Source of the DNA: Methanobacteriota archaeon
GTDB taxonomy: Archaea; Halobacteriota; Methanosarcinia; Methanosarcinales; Methanosarcinaceae
DNA: 64,000 bases
NCBI GenBank assembly: GCA_016841625.1
Contig: JAENYU010000003.1
Coordinates: 59,063 to 123,062, forward strand
Direction: 5' to 3'
The notes under the pieces are model-generated. The model did no database searches, was not told the origin of the DNA, and worked only from the letters and a program-made list of their open reading frames with translations. Both the position numbers and the translations under genes were made by a program. Shown piece by piece: positions 27,352 through 37,417 of this stretch (positions are counted from its first letter, which is position 1; the number at the start of each line of letters is the position of its first letter).

Positions 27352-27671
27352 ACGTTTCAGGCACTGCCCGAAACCTCTTCCTTTTCTAAAGATTTTTTGC
27401 ACATCTCACACCCTCCGACTTTTTTTCCTTGAGGCAGATTTCGTTTTCAATCTTCATTCCGGGACCCGGCTGTCCGGAGATAAACATTTACATATGAGCA
27501 GGTATTTTAAAAGAGCAGTTCACTTGAAACAGGAAATTTACATTCTAATTGAAATTCAGTAAGAAATAAACCGATTAAAACTCAGTAAGAAATAAAAATT
27601 AAAATTCAGAAAGGAACCGCTGCCGCACAGAGGAAACTTATTAAGAAAACCGGCAGCCAATGAGGGACTTT
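27352..27671. other. 320-base intergenic region before trpS
   Basis: No gene is supported. The 3' half contains three loosely repeated copies of attcagtaagaaataaa (about 27552-27615), a degenerate tandem repeat with a period of about 30. The gaggg Shine-Dalgarno sequence of trpS lies at the end. Confidence 0.45.
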
Positions 27672-29003
27672 ATGGATACGAAACTTGACCCCTGGAGTTC
27701 AAACAACATTACTGATTATTCCAAGTTATTCGAAGAATTCGGGATTTCCCCCTTCGAGACCGTGCTTCCGGAAATCCCTTTCCCCCACATGTACATGCGG
27801 AGAAAAGTCATCTTCGGGCACCGCGACTACGAACAGATTGCAAGGGCAATGCAAACAGGTGCTCCTTTTTCGGTCATGGACGGCTTCATGCCCTCAGGCA
27901 AGGTCCACCTGGGACACAAGATGGTCATGGACCAGATCGTCTGGCATCAGGAACAGGGTGCTGACGCCTTTGTCGGAATCGCGGACAGGGAAGCGTATTC
28001 CGTGAGAGGCTTTTCCTGGCAGAAGTGCAGGGATATAGGGGTCGAGGAGTATATCTTGAGCCTTATAGCCCTCGGCTTCAAACCCGAAAAAACGGGGAAA
28101 CAGCGAAGCCTTATCTATTTCCAGTCCGGGTGCGAAAGTGTCAAGGACCTGGCATTCGAACTCGGTTCCAGGGTCAATTTTTCGGAACTGAGCGCCATCT
28201 ACGGTTTTTCAGGGGAAACTAACCTCTCCCACATGCTCAGCGTGGCAACCCAGGCCGCAGACATCCTCCAGCCCGAGCTCGAAGAGTTCGGGGGCCCGAA
28301 ACCCGTTGTCGTACCCGTGGGCCCGGACCAGGACCCTCACCTCAGGCTGACCCGGGGCCTGTCCGGCAAGATGAACATGTTCAGGATAGAGGAGCGGGAA
28401 GACAAAAAGACCGGCAGGACCTACCTGAGCGTCCGGGGAAAAGCCGCTCCGCAAGAAGCCCTGAAAGAGCTAAAGAACCGCATCCCGGGAAAGGCCAAAC
28501 TTTATGAAGCGCATGTGGACGTGCTGGAATTTTCCGACCGCGCAGGGCTTGAGGAAATCGTCCGGACTGTGGCCCTGGAATTCGGAGGCTACGCCTTTAT
28601 CCCCCCGGCTTCCACCTACCACCGCTTCATGAGCGGGCTGCAGGGAGGGAAGATGTCAAGCAGTATCCCGGACAGCAATATTGCCCTCACTGATCCCCCG
28701 AAAGATGGGGCAAAGAAGGTCAAGCGGGCAAAGACCGGCGGCTGCGTGACCCTGGAAGAGCAGAAAAAACTGGGCGGGAAACCCGACGATTGCTCGGTCT
28801 TCGAACTGATGCTCTTCCACCTGCTCGAAGATGACAAAGAGCTGCTGGAGATCAGGGAAGAATGCCTCTCAGGGGAACGGATGTGCGGCTCTTGCAAACA
28901 GCTGGCTTCCGAACTCATGCACGACTTCCTCAAAGAGCACCAGGAAAAGCGGGAACTTGCCCGGGAACAGCTCGATGAGTACGGGATAATGTACAAAAAA
29001 TAA
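27672..29003 (+). CDS. trpS: Tryptophanyl-tRNA synthetase, archaeal type
   Basis: The 443-residue class I synthetase charges tRNA-Trp. The HIGH-type motif PSGKVHLGH is near residues 73-81 and the KMSKS equivalent GGKMSSSIP near 325-333. Archaeal/eukaryotic TrpRS features include [13 protein letters not shown] near the N-terminus and the specificity segment [14 protein letters not shown] use the ATG at 27672, because gaggg lies 5 bases upstream; the ATG at 27660 would add four residues. Residues after about 380 form the usual helical anticodon-binding tail with a CGSCKQ motif. Confidence 0.95.
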   Translation: MDTKLDPWSSNNITDYSKLFEEFGISPFETVLPEIPFPHMYMRRKVIFGHRDYEQIARAMQTGAPFSVMDGFMPSGKVHLGHKMVMDQIVWHQEQGADAFVGIADREAYSVRGFSWQKCRDIGVEEYILSLIALGFKPEKTGKQRSLIYFQSGCESVKDLAFELGSRVNFSELSAIYGFSGETNLSHMLSVATQAADILQPELEEFGGPKPVVVPVGPDQDPHLRLTRGLSGKMNMFRIEEREDKKTGRTYLSVRGKAAPQEALKELKNRIPGKAKLYEAHVDVLEFSDRAGLEEIVRTVALEFGGYAFIPPASTYHRFMSGLQGGKMSSSIPDSNIALTDPPKDGAKKVKRAKTGGCVTLEEQKKLGGKPDDCSVFELMLFHLLEDDKELLEIREECLSGERMCGSCKQLASELMHDFLKEHQEKRELAREQLDEYGIMYKK

Positions 29004-29169
29004 TGTACAAAAATAATGTACAAAAATAAGGTTTAATAACCCTATAAGTCTCTAAAATAGCCCATTAAAAACTTAAACTTATTATAATCACCCATTAAAA
29101 TTTTTTACAATTTTACAATAACACATTAAATTTACAATTATTTCATGAAGATCAGGATGTGATCAAGGT

Positions 29170-30648
29170 ATGAGTGCCCAGGACAATCTCACAATCAACG
29201 AGAAGAAGGTCTTGCTAGCCCTCCAGGAACTCGGGTCCGCTGCTCCCGGGGAACTGGAAGAAAAATCAGGGCTGCAGGTGGATGCGGCAATGCAGGCGGC
29301 CTTCCTGCTCGAGGAAAAGGGACTTGCATCCGTTTCCGAAATAGTGCTCGAACGCTATGCCCTTACCGGGGAAGGGGAGACCTACGTTGAAACCGGGCTT
29401 CCGGAACGCCAGATAGTCGACTCCCTCGAAGGCCCGACCCCCCTTGACGAGTTAAAGACCCGCTTTTCCCCTAAGATGGTGGGAATCGCAACAGGCTGGC
29501 TTGTTAGGAAAGGCTGGGCAAAGATCGAAGAAGGCGTGATGCTCCCCTCAGGGAAAGCCCCTGCCGGAAAGGACGAAGCCATCCTTTCCACCTTCGGAGG
29601 CGAAGCAAAGACCCTTGAAGAACTTTCAGCCGATGCAAAGACGGTAAAAGACCTCCTCAAGAGGAAACTTGTCACAAAACACGAGGAAAAGTTCCGGACC
29701 GTTTCCATAAATGATGCCGGCACTGCCCTTGCAGCAGAGGGTATTGTCCTGGAAGAGGAAATCGCCCAGGTCACATCCGACTTGCTGAAAAGCGGGGCCT
29801 GGAAAGGCAAGAAATTCCGACCCTACAGGCTTGACATAAGACCGAAACCCCTCTACGGGGCAAAGGTCCACCCCTACCGCCGCCTGATCGAACAGATGCG
29901 GCAGATCTTCCTGGAAATGGGCTTTACCGAGATCAAGGGCGACGTCATCCAGAGCTCTTTCTGGAACTTCGATGCCCTCTTCCAGCCCCAGGACCACCCG
30001 GCCCGGGACATGCAGGACACCTTCCACCTGGGCAGCAAGACCCCTCTCCCTGCCGAATACGCCGACAAGGTAGGGGCGATGCACGAATACGGAGGAGACA
30101 TCGACTCCTGCGGCTGGAAAGGAAAATGGGACAGGGAACTTCCTGAAAAGAATGTGCTCAGGACCCACACAACCGCAGTCACCATCAAGTACCTGGCAGA
30201 CAACCCCGAACCTCCCGTGAAGGCTTTCTGCATCGACCGGGCTTACCGCAGGGAGACCATCGACCCAACCCACACCCCCGAGTTCGAACAGCTCGAAGGC
30301 GTGGTCATGGACAAAGACATGTCCTTTGCCGACCTCCTGGGCCTGCTCGCCGAATTCTACCACAGGATGGGCTTCGAAGAAATCCGCTTCCGCCCCGGCT
30401 ACTTCCCCTACACCGAACCCAGTGTCGAACCCGAAGTCTACGTGGAAGGCCTCGGCTGGGTAGAACTCGGAGGCGCCGGTGTCTTCAGAAAAGAAGTCAC
30501 AGAACCCTTCGGGATCAAGGAACCCGTCCTTGCCTGGGGGCTCGGAGTCAGCAGGGTCGCCATGCTGAAACTGGGACTCAAAGACCTCCGGCTGCTCTAC
30601 CAGTCCGACATCGACTGGCTCAGGAAGAGCGAAGTCTGCAGGATCTGA
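29170..30648 (+). CDS. pheS: Phenylalanyl-tRNA synthetase alpha subunit
   Basis: The 492-residue archaeal-type alpha subunit has several winged-helix-like N-terminal modules (residues about 1-210, for example [20 protein letters not shown]) followed by the class II catalytic core. Motif 2 is [21 protein letters not shown] in pieces near residues 355-375, and motif 3 ends with [15 protein letters not shown]. The beta subunit gene is not in the window. A Shine-Dalgarno-like gtgatc precedes the ATG. A clear hairpin terminator follows the stop codon. Confidence 0.95.
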   Translation: MSAQDNLTINEKKVLLALQELGSAAPGELEEKSGLQVDAAMQAAFLLEEKGLASVSEIVLERYALTGEGETYVETGLPERQIVDSLEGPTPLDELKTRFSPKMVGIATGWLVRKGWAKIEEGVMLPSGKAPAGKDEAILSTFGGEAKTLEELSADAKTVKDLLKRKLVTKHEEKFRTVSINDAGTALAAEGIVLEEEIAQVTSDLLKSGAWKGKKFRPYRLDIRPKPLYGAKVHPYRRLIEQMRQIFLEMGFTEIKGDVIQSSFWNFDALFQPQDHPARDMQDTFHLGSKTPLPAEYADKVGAMHEYGGDIDSCGWKGKWDRELPEKNVLRTHTTAVTIKYLADNPEPPVKAFCIDRAYRRETIDPTHTPEFEQLEGVVMDKDMSFADLLGLLAEFYHRMGFEEIRFRPGYFPYTEPSVEPEVYVEGLGWVELGGAGVFRKEVTEPFGIKEPVLAWGLGVSRVAMLKLGLKDLRLLYQSDIDWLRKSEVCRI

Positions 30649-30689
30649 AACCAGTCTCCAATCCCAAAAACAAACTTCAAATCAAACTC

Positions 30690-30723
30690 GCCTGCCCCTA
30701 TAGCAGGCAAATATTTCTTTTTT
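30690..30723 (+). terminator. Hairpin with T-rich tail after pheS
   Basis: The arms gcctgc (30690-30695) and gcaggc (30703-30708) form a perfect 6 bp stem with a 7-base loop. The T-rich aaatatttctttttt follows. Confidence 0.65.
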
Positions 30724-30842
30724 GATACAGACAAAACATCTGTAATCTATCCTTCAGTTAACCCTTGAAACCTTTTTTGACCTGCTTTTCAGGTACCGTC
30801 ACTCTCACCGGTCGCCTGCGGCCGGCCTTTCCCAAAAAGGAC

Positions 30843-30980
30843 ATTTGAATAACCAAAAAGTGTATCCCGGTGACTGACGAAGAGTATTCGGATGACCAAA
30901 AAGTACACCCCAATGACTGAAGAAGAGCATTTGAATAACCAAAAAGAACAGCCAGATACCCGAGGAGGAGGATTCGGAAA
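30843..30980. repeat. Three degenerate copies of a roughly 45-50 bp unit
   Basis: The word (g)aataaccaaaaag or gatgaccaaaaag recurs at about 30847, 30891 and 30935, followed in the first two copies by related ccc(g/a)(g/a)tgactga(c/a)gaagag blocks. The third copy is more diverged (agaacagccagataccc). The array lies in the 480-base gap between pheS and the MFS gene, which holds no clear gene. Confidence 0.6.
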
Positions 30981-30999
30981 ATACAAAGATCTAACCTGA
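30892..30999 (+). CDS. Possible 35-residue small protein
   Basis: An ATG at 30892 opens a 35-codon frame ending in GGGFGKYKDLT; an internal ATG at 30913 would give 28 residues. The product is hydrophilic, rich in Glu, Gln, Asn and Lys. No good Shine-Dalgarno sequence is present, and the frame lies within the degenerate repeat, so it may be chance. It is recorded because small proteins of this size are expressed in Methanosarcina. The call is weak. Confidence 0.2.
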   Translation: MTKKYTPMTEEEHLNNQKEQPDTRGGGFGKYKDLT

Positions 31000-31128
31000 A
31001 ATAGACTCCCCGGATCCGATGAAAAAAAAATCAAAAGAAGTATCCTGGGGATTAGGGACTAAATTGCCTTCCGGGGGAACTACCTTTCAGGTAAACTGTT
31101 ATCTGGGGAAAACGAGAAATATTAACTG

Positions 31129-32592
31129 ATGAAGGGGGAAAAGGGGAAGATTCCTGAGGACACGCAGGAAAAAGTCCTGGAGAACATTTTCGAAGAAAAT
31201 ATGGGGCAAGATCCGGAAAGCATTTCAGAAAACATTCCGGAAAATATTCAGGGAAACGATCCGGAAAAACCGGGAACCCCTTCCGGAGAAAAAGTCTCTC
31301 TCCTCCCCCTCCTTTCAGTCAACTTCATAGGGACACTGGGTTTCAGCATCGTTTTGCCTTTCCTTGTATTCCTCGTGGAAAGGCTCGGAGGAAACGCCTT
31401 CATCTACGGGCTTGTCAGCTCCATGTACCCTGCCTTCCAGCTGATAGGGGCTCCAATCCTTGGCAGGTGGTCCGACATTTACGGCAGGAAAAAAGTCCTG
31501 CTTTTGAGCCAGCTGGGGACCCTGCTGTCCTGGATTATCTTTCTGGCAGCCCTCTTTTTGCCTCTTACCGTTCTTCGGGAAGTGGATTCGGAGATTCTAG
31601 GGGCTTTTGTCTTAACCCTGCCCCTTGCAGTGCTTTTTCTTGCCCGGGCTTTTGACGGGCTTACAGGGGGAAACGTCTCGGTTGCCAATGCCTACCTGGC
31701 AGACGTAACCGAAGAAAAGGACCGGAACCGAAACTTCGGGAAAATGTCCATTTCCAGCAATCTGGGTTTCATCGTGGGTCCCGCCCTCGCAGGGCTTTTG
31801 AGCGTTACAATGTACGGGGAAATAATGCCGGTGCTTGGAGCCGTCATCATTTCCATCATCGGGACCCTGCTGATAGTCTTCTACGTCCCGGAATCCAGGG
31901 AATGTTCCCTTGCCGGCCCGGGGGAACCGAAGAGTGAGAGGACAAAAAGCGTTAGGAAAACCTTCGGCTACCAGATAAAAGAGTGCGGAACCGCCCGGAA
32001 ACTTAAAAAACCGGGTTTCAGGGAAGTTCTGGGGCTTCCCCATATTCCCTATATGATGGTACTTTATTTCCTGATCTTTCTTGGCTTCAACCTTTTCTAC
32101 ACAGCATTTCCCCTGCACGCAATTACAGTCCTGGACTGGGACATTGCGGAGATGGGGGTCTATTTTACGGTCCTCAGCGCCCTGCTGGTGTTTGTGCAGG
32201 GACCTGTGCTTTCCAGGGTTTCGAAAAAGTATTCCGAAGCCTCCCTCATAATCTTCGGAAGCCTGATGCTGGGCACGAACTTTCTGCTGCTGATTCCCGG
32301 AAACCTCTTCCTGACTTATCTCGCAGCCGGGTTTTTTGCCCTGGGAGACGGGCTCATGTGGCCCTCTTTCCTCTCCATGATTTCAAAACTTGCAGGCAGA
32401 CAGTACCAGGGAACCGTACAGGGTTTTGCGAGCAGTTTTGGGAGCCTTGCCAGCATCACGGGACTGATCCTGGGAGGGCTTTTATATGAAATGCTCGCAG
32501 GAACTTCCTTTTTGATCGCAGCCCTGATCATGTATTTCGTATTTTTGCTCACTTTCAGGTTGCAGGGCTTTGAAAAGAGCCTCGGAGCTTAA
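31129..32592 (+). CDS. MFS transporter with acidic N-terminal extension
   Basis: The 487-residue protein is a 12-helix major facilitator. The cytoplasmic loop 2-3 signature reads GRWSDIYGRKKVLL near residue 115, and the loop 8-9 counterpart is weaker. It has a hydrophilic N-terminal extension of about 55 residues made of repeated Glu/Asn/Pro words (ENIFEEN, ENIPENI) before the first helix. The closest types I know are tetracycline/multidrug-efflux-like MFS proteins, but the substrate cannot be inferred. The ATG at 31129 is the first in frame; no strong Shine-Dalgarno is seen. Confidence 0.82.
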   Translation: MKGEKGKIPEDTQEKVLENIFEENMGQDPESISENIPENIQGNDPEKPGTPSGEKVSLLPLLSVNFIGTLGFSIVLPFLVFLVERLGGNAFIYGLVSSMYPAFQLIGAPILGRWSDIYGRKKVLLLSQLGTLLSWIIFLAALFLPLTVLREVDSEILGAFVLTLPLAVLFLARAFDGLTGGNVSVANAYLADVTEEKDRNRNFGKMSISSNLGFIVGPALAGLLSVTMYGEIMPVLGAVIISIIGTLLIVFYVPESRECSLAGPGEPKSERTKSVRKTFGYQIKECGTARKLKKPGFREVLGLPHIPYMMVLYFLIFLGFNLFYTAFPLHAITVLDWDIAEMGVYFTVLSALLVFVQGPVLSRVSKKYSEASLIIFGSLMLGTNFLLLIPGNLFLTYLAAGFFALGDGLMWPSFLSMISKLAGRQYQGTVQGFASSFGSLASITGLILGGLLYEMLAGTSFLIAALIMYFVFLLTFRLQGFEKSLGA

Positions 32593-32754
32593 ACCCAGAA
32601 AAAAACTTTGAACCTGCAATAAGTTCAAAATAGTTCGTAGTTTTAGGCAAACTTTTATGTTTTTGACGCAAAGAGTTGCAAACAAAAACACAAAGAAAGA
32701 AAGAAAAAAAAAAGAAGGAACGGAAAAAGAAAAAAGGAAACATAGAGGCTTAAT

Positions 32755-33219
32755 ATGAATAACTTTACAAAAGTGCTCATAGCTCTCTTTCTAATAATAA
32801 TCTCCGCAGGAATAATCCTGGTAGGCATTAATTATGCCTCTTTTAATTCTTACCATGACAACGTGTATGCCGAGCAGGAAGTAACTGTATGGGGGAACGA
32901 TGCTCTCGATGCATTCGTAAGCGAATCTGAGAGTCATGAAGACCACTTCATATTCACCTATATCCCGAGAGACCCGAATGCAACCCTTGACTGCTATATG
33001 AGCTACGAATTCAAGCAGGACGGAAACACTCTGGAAAGTGCCGATAAAAAACTTTACGAAGGAGTTACGGCATCAGACCCAATAGTGCTCGAATTTCCAA
33101 GAGTTGAGGGTTCTGAATACGAACTGGATGTCACGATAGAAGATACCGGTGGAGCCATCCTGCACAAAAGCGGAATGAAAGTATATCCCCAGACACACGG
33201 GAACGAAAGCGAAATGTGA
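32755..33219 (+). CDS. Hypothetical membrane-anchored protein
   Basis: The 154-residue product has an N-terminal hydrophobic helix (VLIALFLIIISAGIILVGINY, given here in outline, about residues 6-25), which is either a signal anchor or a signal peptide. The remaining 130 residues look like a beta-rich extracytoplasmic domain, with strands such as HFIFTYIPRD and YELDVTIEDTGG. I do not recognise a family. A purine-rich region with gaaagaaag words precedes the ATG. It is in the same direction as a small PLDc_N-like gene downstream. Confidence 0.65.
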   Translation: MNNFTKVLIALFLIIISAGIILVGINYASFNSYHDNVYAEQEVTVWGNDALDAFVSESESHEDHFIFTYIPRDPNATLDCYMSYEFKQDGNTLESADKKLYEGVTASDPIVLEFPRVEGSEYELDVTIEDTGGAILHKSGMKVYPQTHGNESEM

Positions 33220-33320
33220 ATAAAAGAATAACAGGATAAAAGAATAACAGAGCAGGAAAATAAAAGAATAAAAATTGTTGTAATCAGAGATTAAATTATT
33301 CAAATAAAGGACGCCGCAAA

Positions 33321-33554
33321 ATGTTCGAGAACTTCACCCTAAGTTTTTCCTTTCTTCTTCTCATTTTCGGGCTCATGTACCTGGTCTCTCTGGTCCTCTG
33401 GGTCTGGATGCTGGCTGACTGCCTCAAAAAAGAAACCGATGAAGGGAACACACGTCTGATATGGGTCATAGTTATTGTTTTCACCTACGTTATAGGGGCA
33501 TTTCTTTACTACCTTATCCGGCGGCAGAAGAGAATTCAGGAGCTTGGAAGATAA
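33321..33554 (+). CDS. Small PLDc_N-domain membrane protein
   Basis: The 77-residue protein has two membrane helices (about residues 8-30 and 45-66) with the family signature LWVWMLADCLKKE between them and IGAFLYYLIRRQK at the end. This is the phospholipase-D nuclease N-terminal (PLDc_N) membrane module. Stand-alone copies are common and have no known catalytic activity. The ATG at 33321 is preceded by an aaagga-type ribosome-binding site 11 bases upstream. Confidence 0.85.
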   Translation: MFENFTLSFSFLLLIFGLMYLVSLVLWVWMLADCLKKETDEGNTRLIWVIVIVFTYVIGAFLYYLIRRQKRIQELGR

Positions 33555-33652
33555 AGAGATGAAAAAAGAGGGAAAGCAAGGCGGATGCTAAAAAAAGAAA
33601 AAAGCAGATTCAAGCCCCGGAGAAAACAAAAAAGAGAGGAAAACTTTGCCCC

Positions 33653-34210
33653 TCAAAGGGTTTTCAGGTACTCCACAACGTCATCTGCATCTGCATCTGA
33701 CATCTTCCACCTGGGCATTGTCAGGTCCAGCGGCTCACCGGAAGGTTCTATGCCCTCTATGATCGCTCTTTTTATGGTCTCGTCCGTGTAAGGAGGATGC
33801 GCTTCTTCTCCTTGCTCTTCTCCGGCTTCCTCATCATGTTCCTCTTCATGTTCCTCTGATGTTAAGGTCTCATACCGGATGTCCGAAGGAATTGCAAAGC
33901 CCATCATAACCGGGAAACCCCCTTTCCCATCTGCCCCGTGGCAGTTGACGCAGCTCCCCCCATGGACGTAGAGCCACCGCGGACCGTACCGGATTTCTAT
34001 CAAATCCCCGCTTTCATTGTACCCGGTATAATAGATCATTTCCCCGTTTGACTCGAAATCGCTTTTCAGGTGCGTGGGGTAAACTCCACCGGGATACATC
34101 CCACCCTGCCCTGGATACATCATGCCCCCACCTCCTTGCCGGGAGGGTTGCTGCCCGTAAACATAAACCCTCAATTCATCTATCAAACCGTCTATTGTAC
34201 TTTCCTGCAA
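33653..34210 (-). CDS. Cytochrome c-like protein without a visible signal peptide
   Basis: The frame encodes a haem-c motif CVNCHG at about residues 87-92 and a distal Met region LTMPRWKMSDADADDVVEYL near the C-terminus, as in class I cytochromes. Between them is an acidic His/Glu insertion (EEHEEEHDEEAGEEQGEE, in part) and before them a Gly/Met/Tyr-rich segment. Haem attachment requires export, but the only start is a TTG at 34210 directly after two in-frame stop codons, and no signal peptide precedes the mature part. Either the 5' end has been lost by frameshift, or export is unusual. Confidence 0.65.
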   Translation of the reverse strand: MQESTIDGLIDELRVYVYGQQPSRQGGGGMMYPGQGGMYPGGVYPTHLKSDFESNGEMIYYTGYNESGDLIEIRYGPRWLYVHGGSCVNCHGADGKGGFPVMMGFAIPSDIRYETLTSEEHEEEHDEEAGEEQGEEAHPPYTDETIKRAIIEGIEPSGEPLDLTMPRWKMSDADADDVVEYLKTL

Positions 34211-34296
34211 TCATCATGCAAAGCGATTGTGAACTACAGTAGCTGAATAATTGCAACTACAGAAAACAAAACATCCGAGCTCTCCATTCCCCGAAT

Positions 34297-34521
34297 TTAT
34301 TTTTCCACGGTACTGATTCCCAGCAGGTAGTACGGAGAACAGTGCCGCGTGATCGAAGTGAAAAGCCCTACAGCGGCAATTAGTGCAGTTATCCATTTCC
34401 AGGGAAAGGTTTTCACAAGGCCCATTGCAAGAGCAGTGATACCAAGCACTCCCAGGAGAGTCCTGAACATCAGGTCAAAGCCCCCTACGTTTTCTTCCAG
34501 AAGCAGTTTCTTAAAATCCAC
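34297..34521 (-). CDS. DUF2892 family small membrane protein
   Basis: The 74-residue protein has two membrane helices, FRTLLGVLGITALAMGLV and WITALIAAVGLFTSITRHC, with the R-x-x-L-G-x-x-G and C-P/S-x-Y-x-L-L-G-I-S elements typical of DUF2892 (YgaP-like inner-membrane) proteins. Function is unknown, although related domains accompany rhodanese and redox proteins. The cytochrome-like gene lies about 90 bases downstream on the same strand. Confidence 0.82.
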   Translation of the reverse strand: MDFKKLLLEENVGGFDLMFRTLLGVLGITALAMGLVKTFPWKWITALIAAVGLFTSITRHCSPYYLLGISTVEK

Positions 34522-34735
34522 CAGATAAAACCCCTTATAAACCCTTAAACATACTTATAGAACCCTTCCCTATATATCGTTACTTTCAAGTTTTCATTAC
34601 TTTCAAGCTTATTAAGAATGTAGTTCACGGGATATGCAGCCTGGAAAATGCAGCTAAGCTCCGGCTGATACCCACACCAGACAACCCTGTAAAAAATCAC
34701 AAGCTATATAACGGGAAATGAGAAGGTTTCTAACT

Positions 34736-36010
34736 ATGTCCGAGATAACGATTGACAGGTCTCTCTCATACATCGAAGGCAGTCAGCGCGTGTATGATGA
34801 AGCCACAACCCTTGAAAAAACAAAAGACCAGCTAAAAAAAATAGGAGTCACCAGGATTGCAGACATCACAAACCTGGACAGGCTCGGCATCCCGGTCTTT
34901 TCCGCAATCCGCCCAAGCGCAGCCCGTGGGGCGATTTCCATATACTCCGGCAAGGGCTCAACCGACCAAAGAGCCCGGATTTCCGCTATCATGGAAAGTT
35001 TCGAGCGCTGCCTGGCAGAAAGGGCAGGCATAAACGCAAATGTCAAAAGCGACATTTCCGCCCGGAACATAGTGGAATCATACCAGAATGCAAAAGAAAG
35101 CTACAACATAGTTGAGCCCGAGTCCCTCCTTTTGCCCCAGCCGCCCGTGAAGGAAGCAATGTACGAATGGGTGGAAGCATACGACCTGCTCAACGGGGAA
35201 GAAGCGCTTGTAAGCGTAAATGCTGTCTATCACCCCTACGACTCCCCCGGGATGTGCCAGAAGCTCTTCCTCAGCAACACCAACGGGCTTGCCTCCGGGA
35301 ACGTGCTCGAGGAAGCCATCCTCCACGGGCTGTTCGAAGTCATAGAAAGGGACGCGATCAGCACGGCCCAGTTCAATAGGAACCTTGGAAAAGAAATAGT
35401 GTTAACTGAAGACGACGGGTACGTGTACGAGCTCGCCCAAAAATTCAAGGACAGCGGAGTCGACCTCAAGCTCTGGCTCGTCCCCGGCGATACGGGGATC
35501 CCCACGGTAATTGCGGTAACGGATGACTTAAAACTCAAAGACCCTGCCCTCCTTGTCATGGGCGCCGGCTCCCACCTGAAACCGGAAATAGCAATCGCAA
35601 GGGCAATCACGGAAGCTGCCCAGTCCAGAGTAGTCCAGATCCAGGGCGCAAGGGAAGATACCGCCAGGGAAGGTTTCATCCGGGACGTCGGCTACGAACG
35701 GATGAAGCGCCTGAACAGGTTCTGGTTTGAAGACGGAGAAAAGGTTTCCCTCTCCGAAATCCCGGACCTCTCCACCGGAGGCCCGGCAGAAGGCATCGAC
35801 GCGGTGCTGGAGAAACTCAAAGACGTGGCAGAGAAAGTGCTGGTCGTGGACCTCTCCAGGGAGGAAATCTCGATTCCGGTTGTTCGCGTAATTATCCCGG
35901 GCTTTGAACTCTATACAATCGATCCCGAGCGCAGGGGCAAGAGAATCAATGCCAGGAAAAAGAGAGGCGCCTTCAGGAACAAGAGCGAAATGCCGTGGAA
36001 AAGGAGATAA
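34736..36010 (+). CDS. ycaO: YcaO protein for McrA thioglycine formation
   Basis: The 424-residue YcaO enzyme, with TfuA, converts the backbone amide of a glycine in the McrA subunit of methyl-CoM reductase to a thioamide, using ATP. Nucleotide-binding YcaO motifs are visible: ISAIMESFERCLAERAG near residue 85, EEAILHGLFEVIERDAIS near 195, and GAGSHLKPEIAIARAITEAAQSR near 280 in pieces. The ATG at 34736 is preceded by agaagg at a 9-base spacing. The tfuA gene follows on the same strand, which is the arrangement found in Methanosarcina. Confidence 0.93.
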   Translation: MSEITIDRSLSYIEGSQRVYDEATTLEKTKDQLKKIGVTRIADITNLDRLGIPVFSAIRPSAARGAISIYSGKGSTDQRARISAIMESFERCLAERAGINANVKSDISARNIVESYQNAKESYNIVEPESLLLPQPPVKEAMYEWVEAYDLLNGEEALVSVNAVYHPYDSPGMCQKLFLSNTNGLASGNVLEEAILHGLFEVIERDAISTAQFNRNLGKEIVLTEDDGYVYELAQKFKDSGVDLKLWLVPGDTGIPTVIAVTDDLKLKDPALLVMGAGSHLKPEIAIARAITEAAQSRVVQIQGAREDTAREGFIRDVGYERMKRLNRFWFEDGEKVSLSEIPDLSTGGPAEGIDAVLEKLKDVAEKVLVVDLSREEISIPVVRVIIPGFELYTIDPERRGKRINARKKRGAFRNKSEMPWKRR

Positions 36011-36144
36011 TCCGCGGAATAAACCAGTCCATGGAAAAATCAAAGTTGTGAAGAGGCAAAACTGCAGATAAAAATAAACTTGTGGAAGAAATCAAACTGC
36101 AGATAAAATAAGCTTGTGGAAGAAACCAGGCTGTGGAAGAGACA

Positions 36145-36804
36145 ATGAAAGCAAAAGCAGTGGTTTTTGCCGGCTCAAGCATCTCCCATGAGGATGCCCG
36201 GAAAATCCTTGAAGCTAATTACCAGCCCCCTGTAAAGAGGTTCCAGCTTGAGAAGTTTATCCAGAAGGGGTACAGGGTAATTGGAATCGTCGACGGGATC
36301 TTCTTTGACCGGGCTGCGGTAGGGCACAGGGAAATAATAGCCGCCATGGACGCCGGGATCAAGGTTGTAGGCGGCGCGAGCATGGGAGCCCTCCGGGCTT
36401 CGGAACTGGATTCTCACGGGATGATTGGAGTCGGGAAAATCTACGGATGGTACCGGGACGGAGTGATCGAATCCGACGACGAGGTGGCTGTCAGCACAAA
36501 CCCCGATACCTTCGAATCAATTTCCGTGCCCCTGGTCAATATGAGGGAAACCCTGAAAGCCGCACTTGAAGCAGGAATGATCAACGAAAAAGAGCATGAT
36601 GAGCTCCTGAAACTCGCAATTAATACCTACTACCCTGACCGCAGTTATCTCGGACTTGTAAAAGAAGGGATAAAAAAGGGTCTGGTCCACGAAGAAAAAG
36701 GAAATGCTCTGCTCAACTTTTGTAAAAACAAAGAAGTTGACGTAAAAAAGGAAGACGCCGTCCTGGTGCTCGAAACCGTAAAAAAGCTGCTTGAAGAAAG
36801 CTGA
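36145..36804 (+). CDS. tfuA: TfuA-like protein
   Basis: The 219-residue TfuA partner of YcaO begins AKAVVFAGSSISHEDARKIL. It contains the core GYRVIGIVDGIFFDRAAVGHREI and GGASMGALRASELD segments and NPDTFESISVPLVN. TfuA is thought to help thioamide formation on McrA, possibly by delivering sulfur or recruiting YcaO. The ATG at 36145 is likely; the frame is open to a GTG at 36133. The 134-base spacer from ycaO contains two copies of an aaataa(a)cttgtggaagaaa-type repeat. Confidence 0.92.
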   Translation: MKAKAVVFAGSSISHEDARKILEANYQPPVKRFQLEKFIQKGYRVIGIVDGIFFDRAAVGHREIIAAMDAGIKVVGGASMGALRASELDSHGMIGVGKIYGWYRDGVIESDDEVAVSTNPDTFESISVPLVNMRETLKAALEAGMINEKEHDELLKLAINTYYPDRSYLGLVKEGIKKGLVHEEKGNALLNFCKNKEVDVKKEDAVLVLETVKKLLEES

Positions 36805-36949
36805 CAGATTTCAGAAACTAAGGGAAGAGCAAGAAAATAGAGAGGAGGAAATGGAGGACTGAAAAAGAAATTTTGAACTTTTGGTCCACATTTCCCAATA
36901 TGTTACTTTTCCGGGGCTACTTCAAACCCTGAACTTCATCTCCTGTCAT

Positions 36950-37417
36950 TTATTTTTGTTTTTTGGTGTAGAGTGTTACCGCATACAGGGCAATCAGGAT
37001 AACTACGAAGTTGTACACTGCCTTTAAAATTGGGACGTACTGGTATTCAAACCAGATCCTGATGGCTTGATCGATTGCAAAGTAAAGCTGGAAACTTGCA
37101 AACAGGACGAAAAGCAGGGCAATTCCAAGCAGTCCTTTTTTCAGTAAGTCCTTCATTTCGGACTTTTCACTCCTTTCTTTTTGCTCCTTTTGTCCCTTAT
37201 TTTTCCGAATTTCAGCTGAAGTTCCCCGGGTGCCTTTTTCTTCAAGATTTGCACCTTTTTTAGGAGCTATCTTTTCACCTTCTTTAGGAGCTATTTTTGC
37301 ACCTTCTTTAGGAGCTATTTTTGCACCTTCTTCATTCGTGTCCGAATCCGGGACTATTCTTTCAACTCCTGCATCCATACCAGTCTCCGGGACCGAGCTT
37401 TCCCTTTCCTCATTCAA
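36950..37417 (-). CDS. Hypothetical membrane protein with eight-residue repeats
   Basis: The 155-residue protein has a hydrophilic N-terminal half containing three tandem GAKIAPKE units (24 bp period) and a Lys/Glu-rich stretch, then two membrane helices (LLGIALLFVLFASFQLYFAI and YNFVVILIALYAVTLY). The start is a TTG at 37417 with a strong aggagg 9 bases upstream. It overlaps the stop of the preceding PGF-CTERM gene by 4 bases, so the two are translationally coupled. I do not recognise a family. A role together with the surface protein is inferred only from this coupling. Confidence 0.7.
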   Translation of the reverse strand: MNEERESSVPETGMDAGVERIVPDSDTNEEGAKIAPKEGAKIAPKEGEKIAPKKGANLEEKGTRGTSAEIRKNKGQKEQKERSEKSEMKDLLKKGLLGIALLFVLFASFQLYFAIDQAIRIWFEYQYVPILKAVYNFVVILIALYAVTLYTKKQK

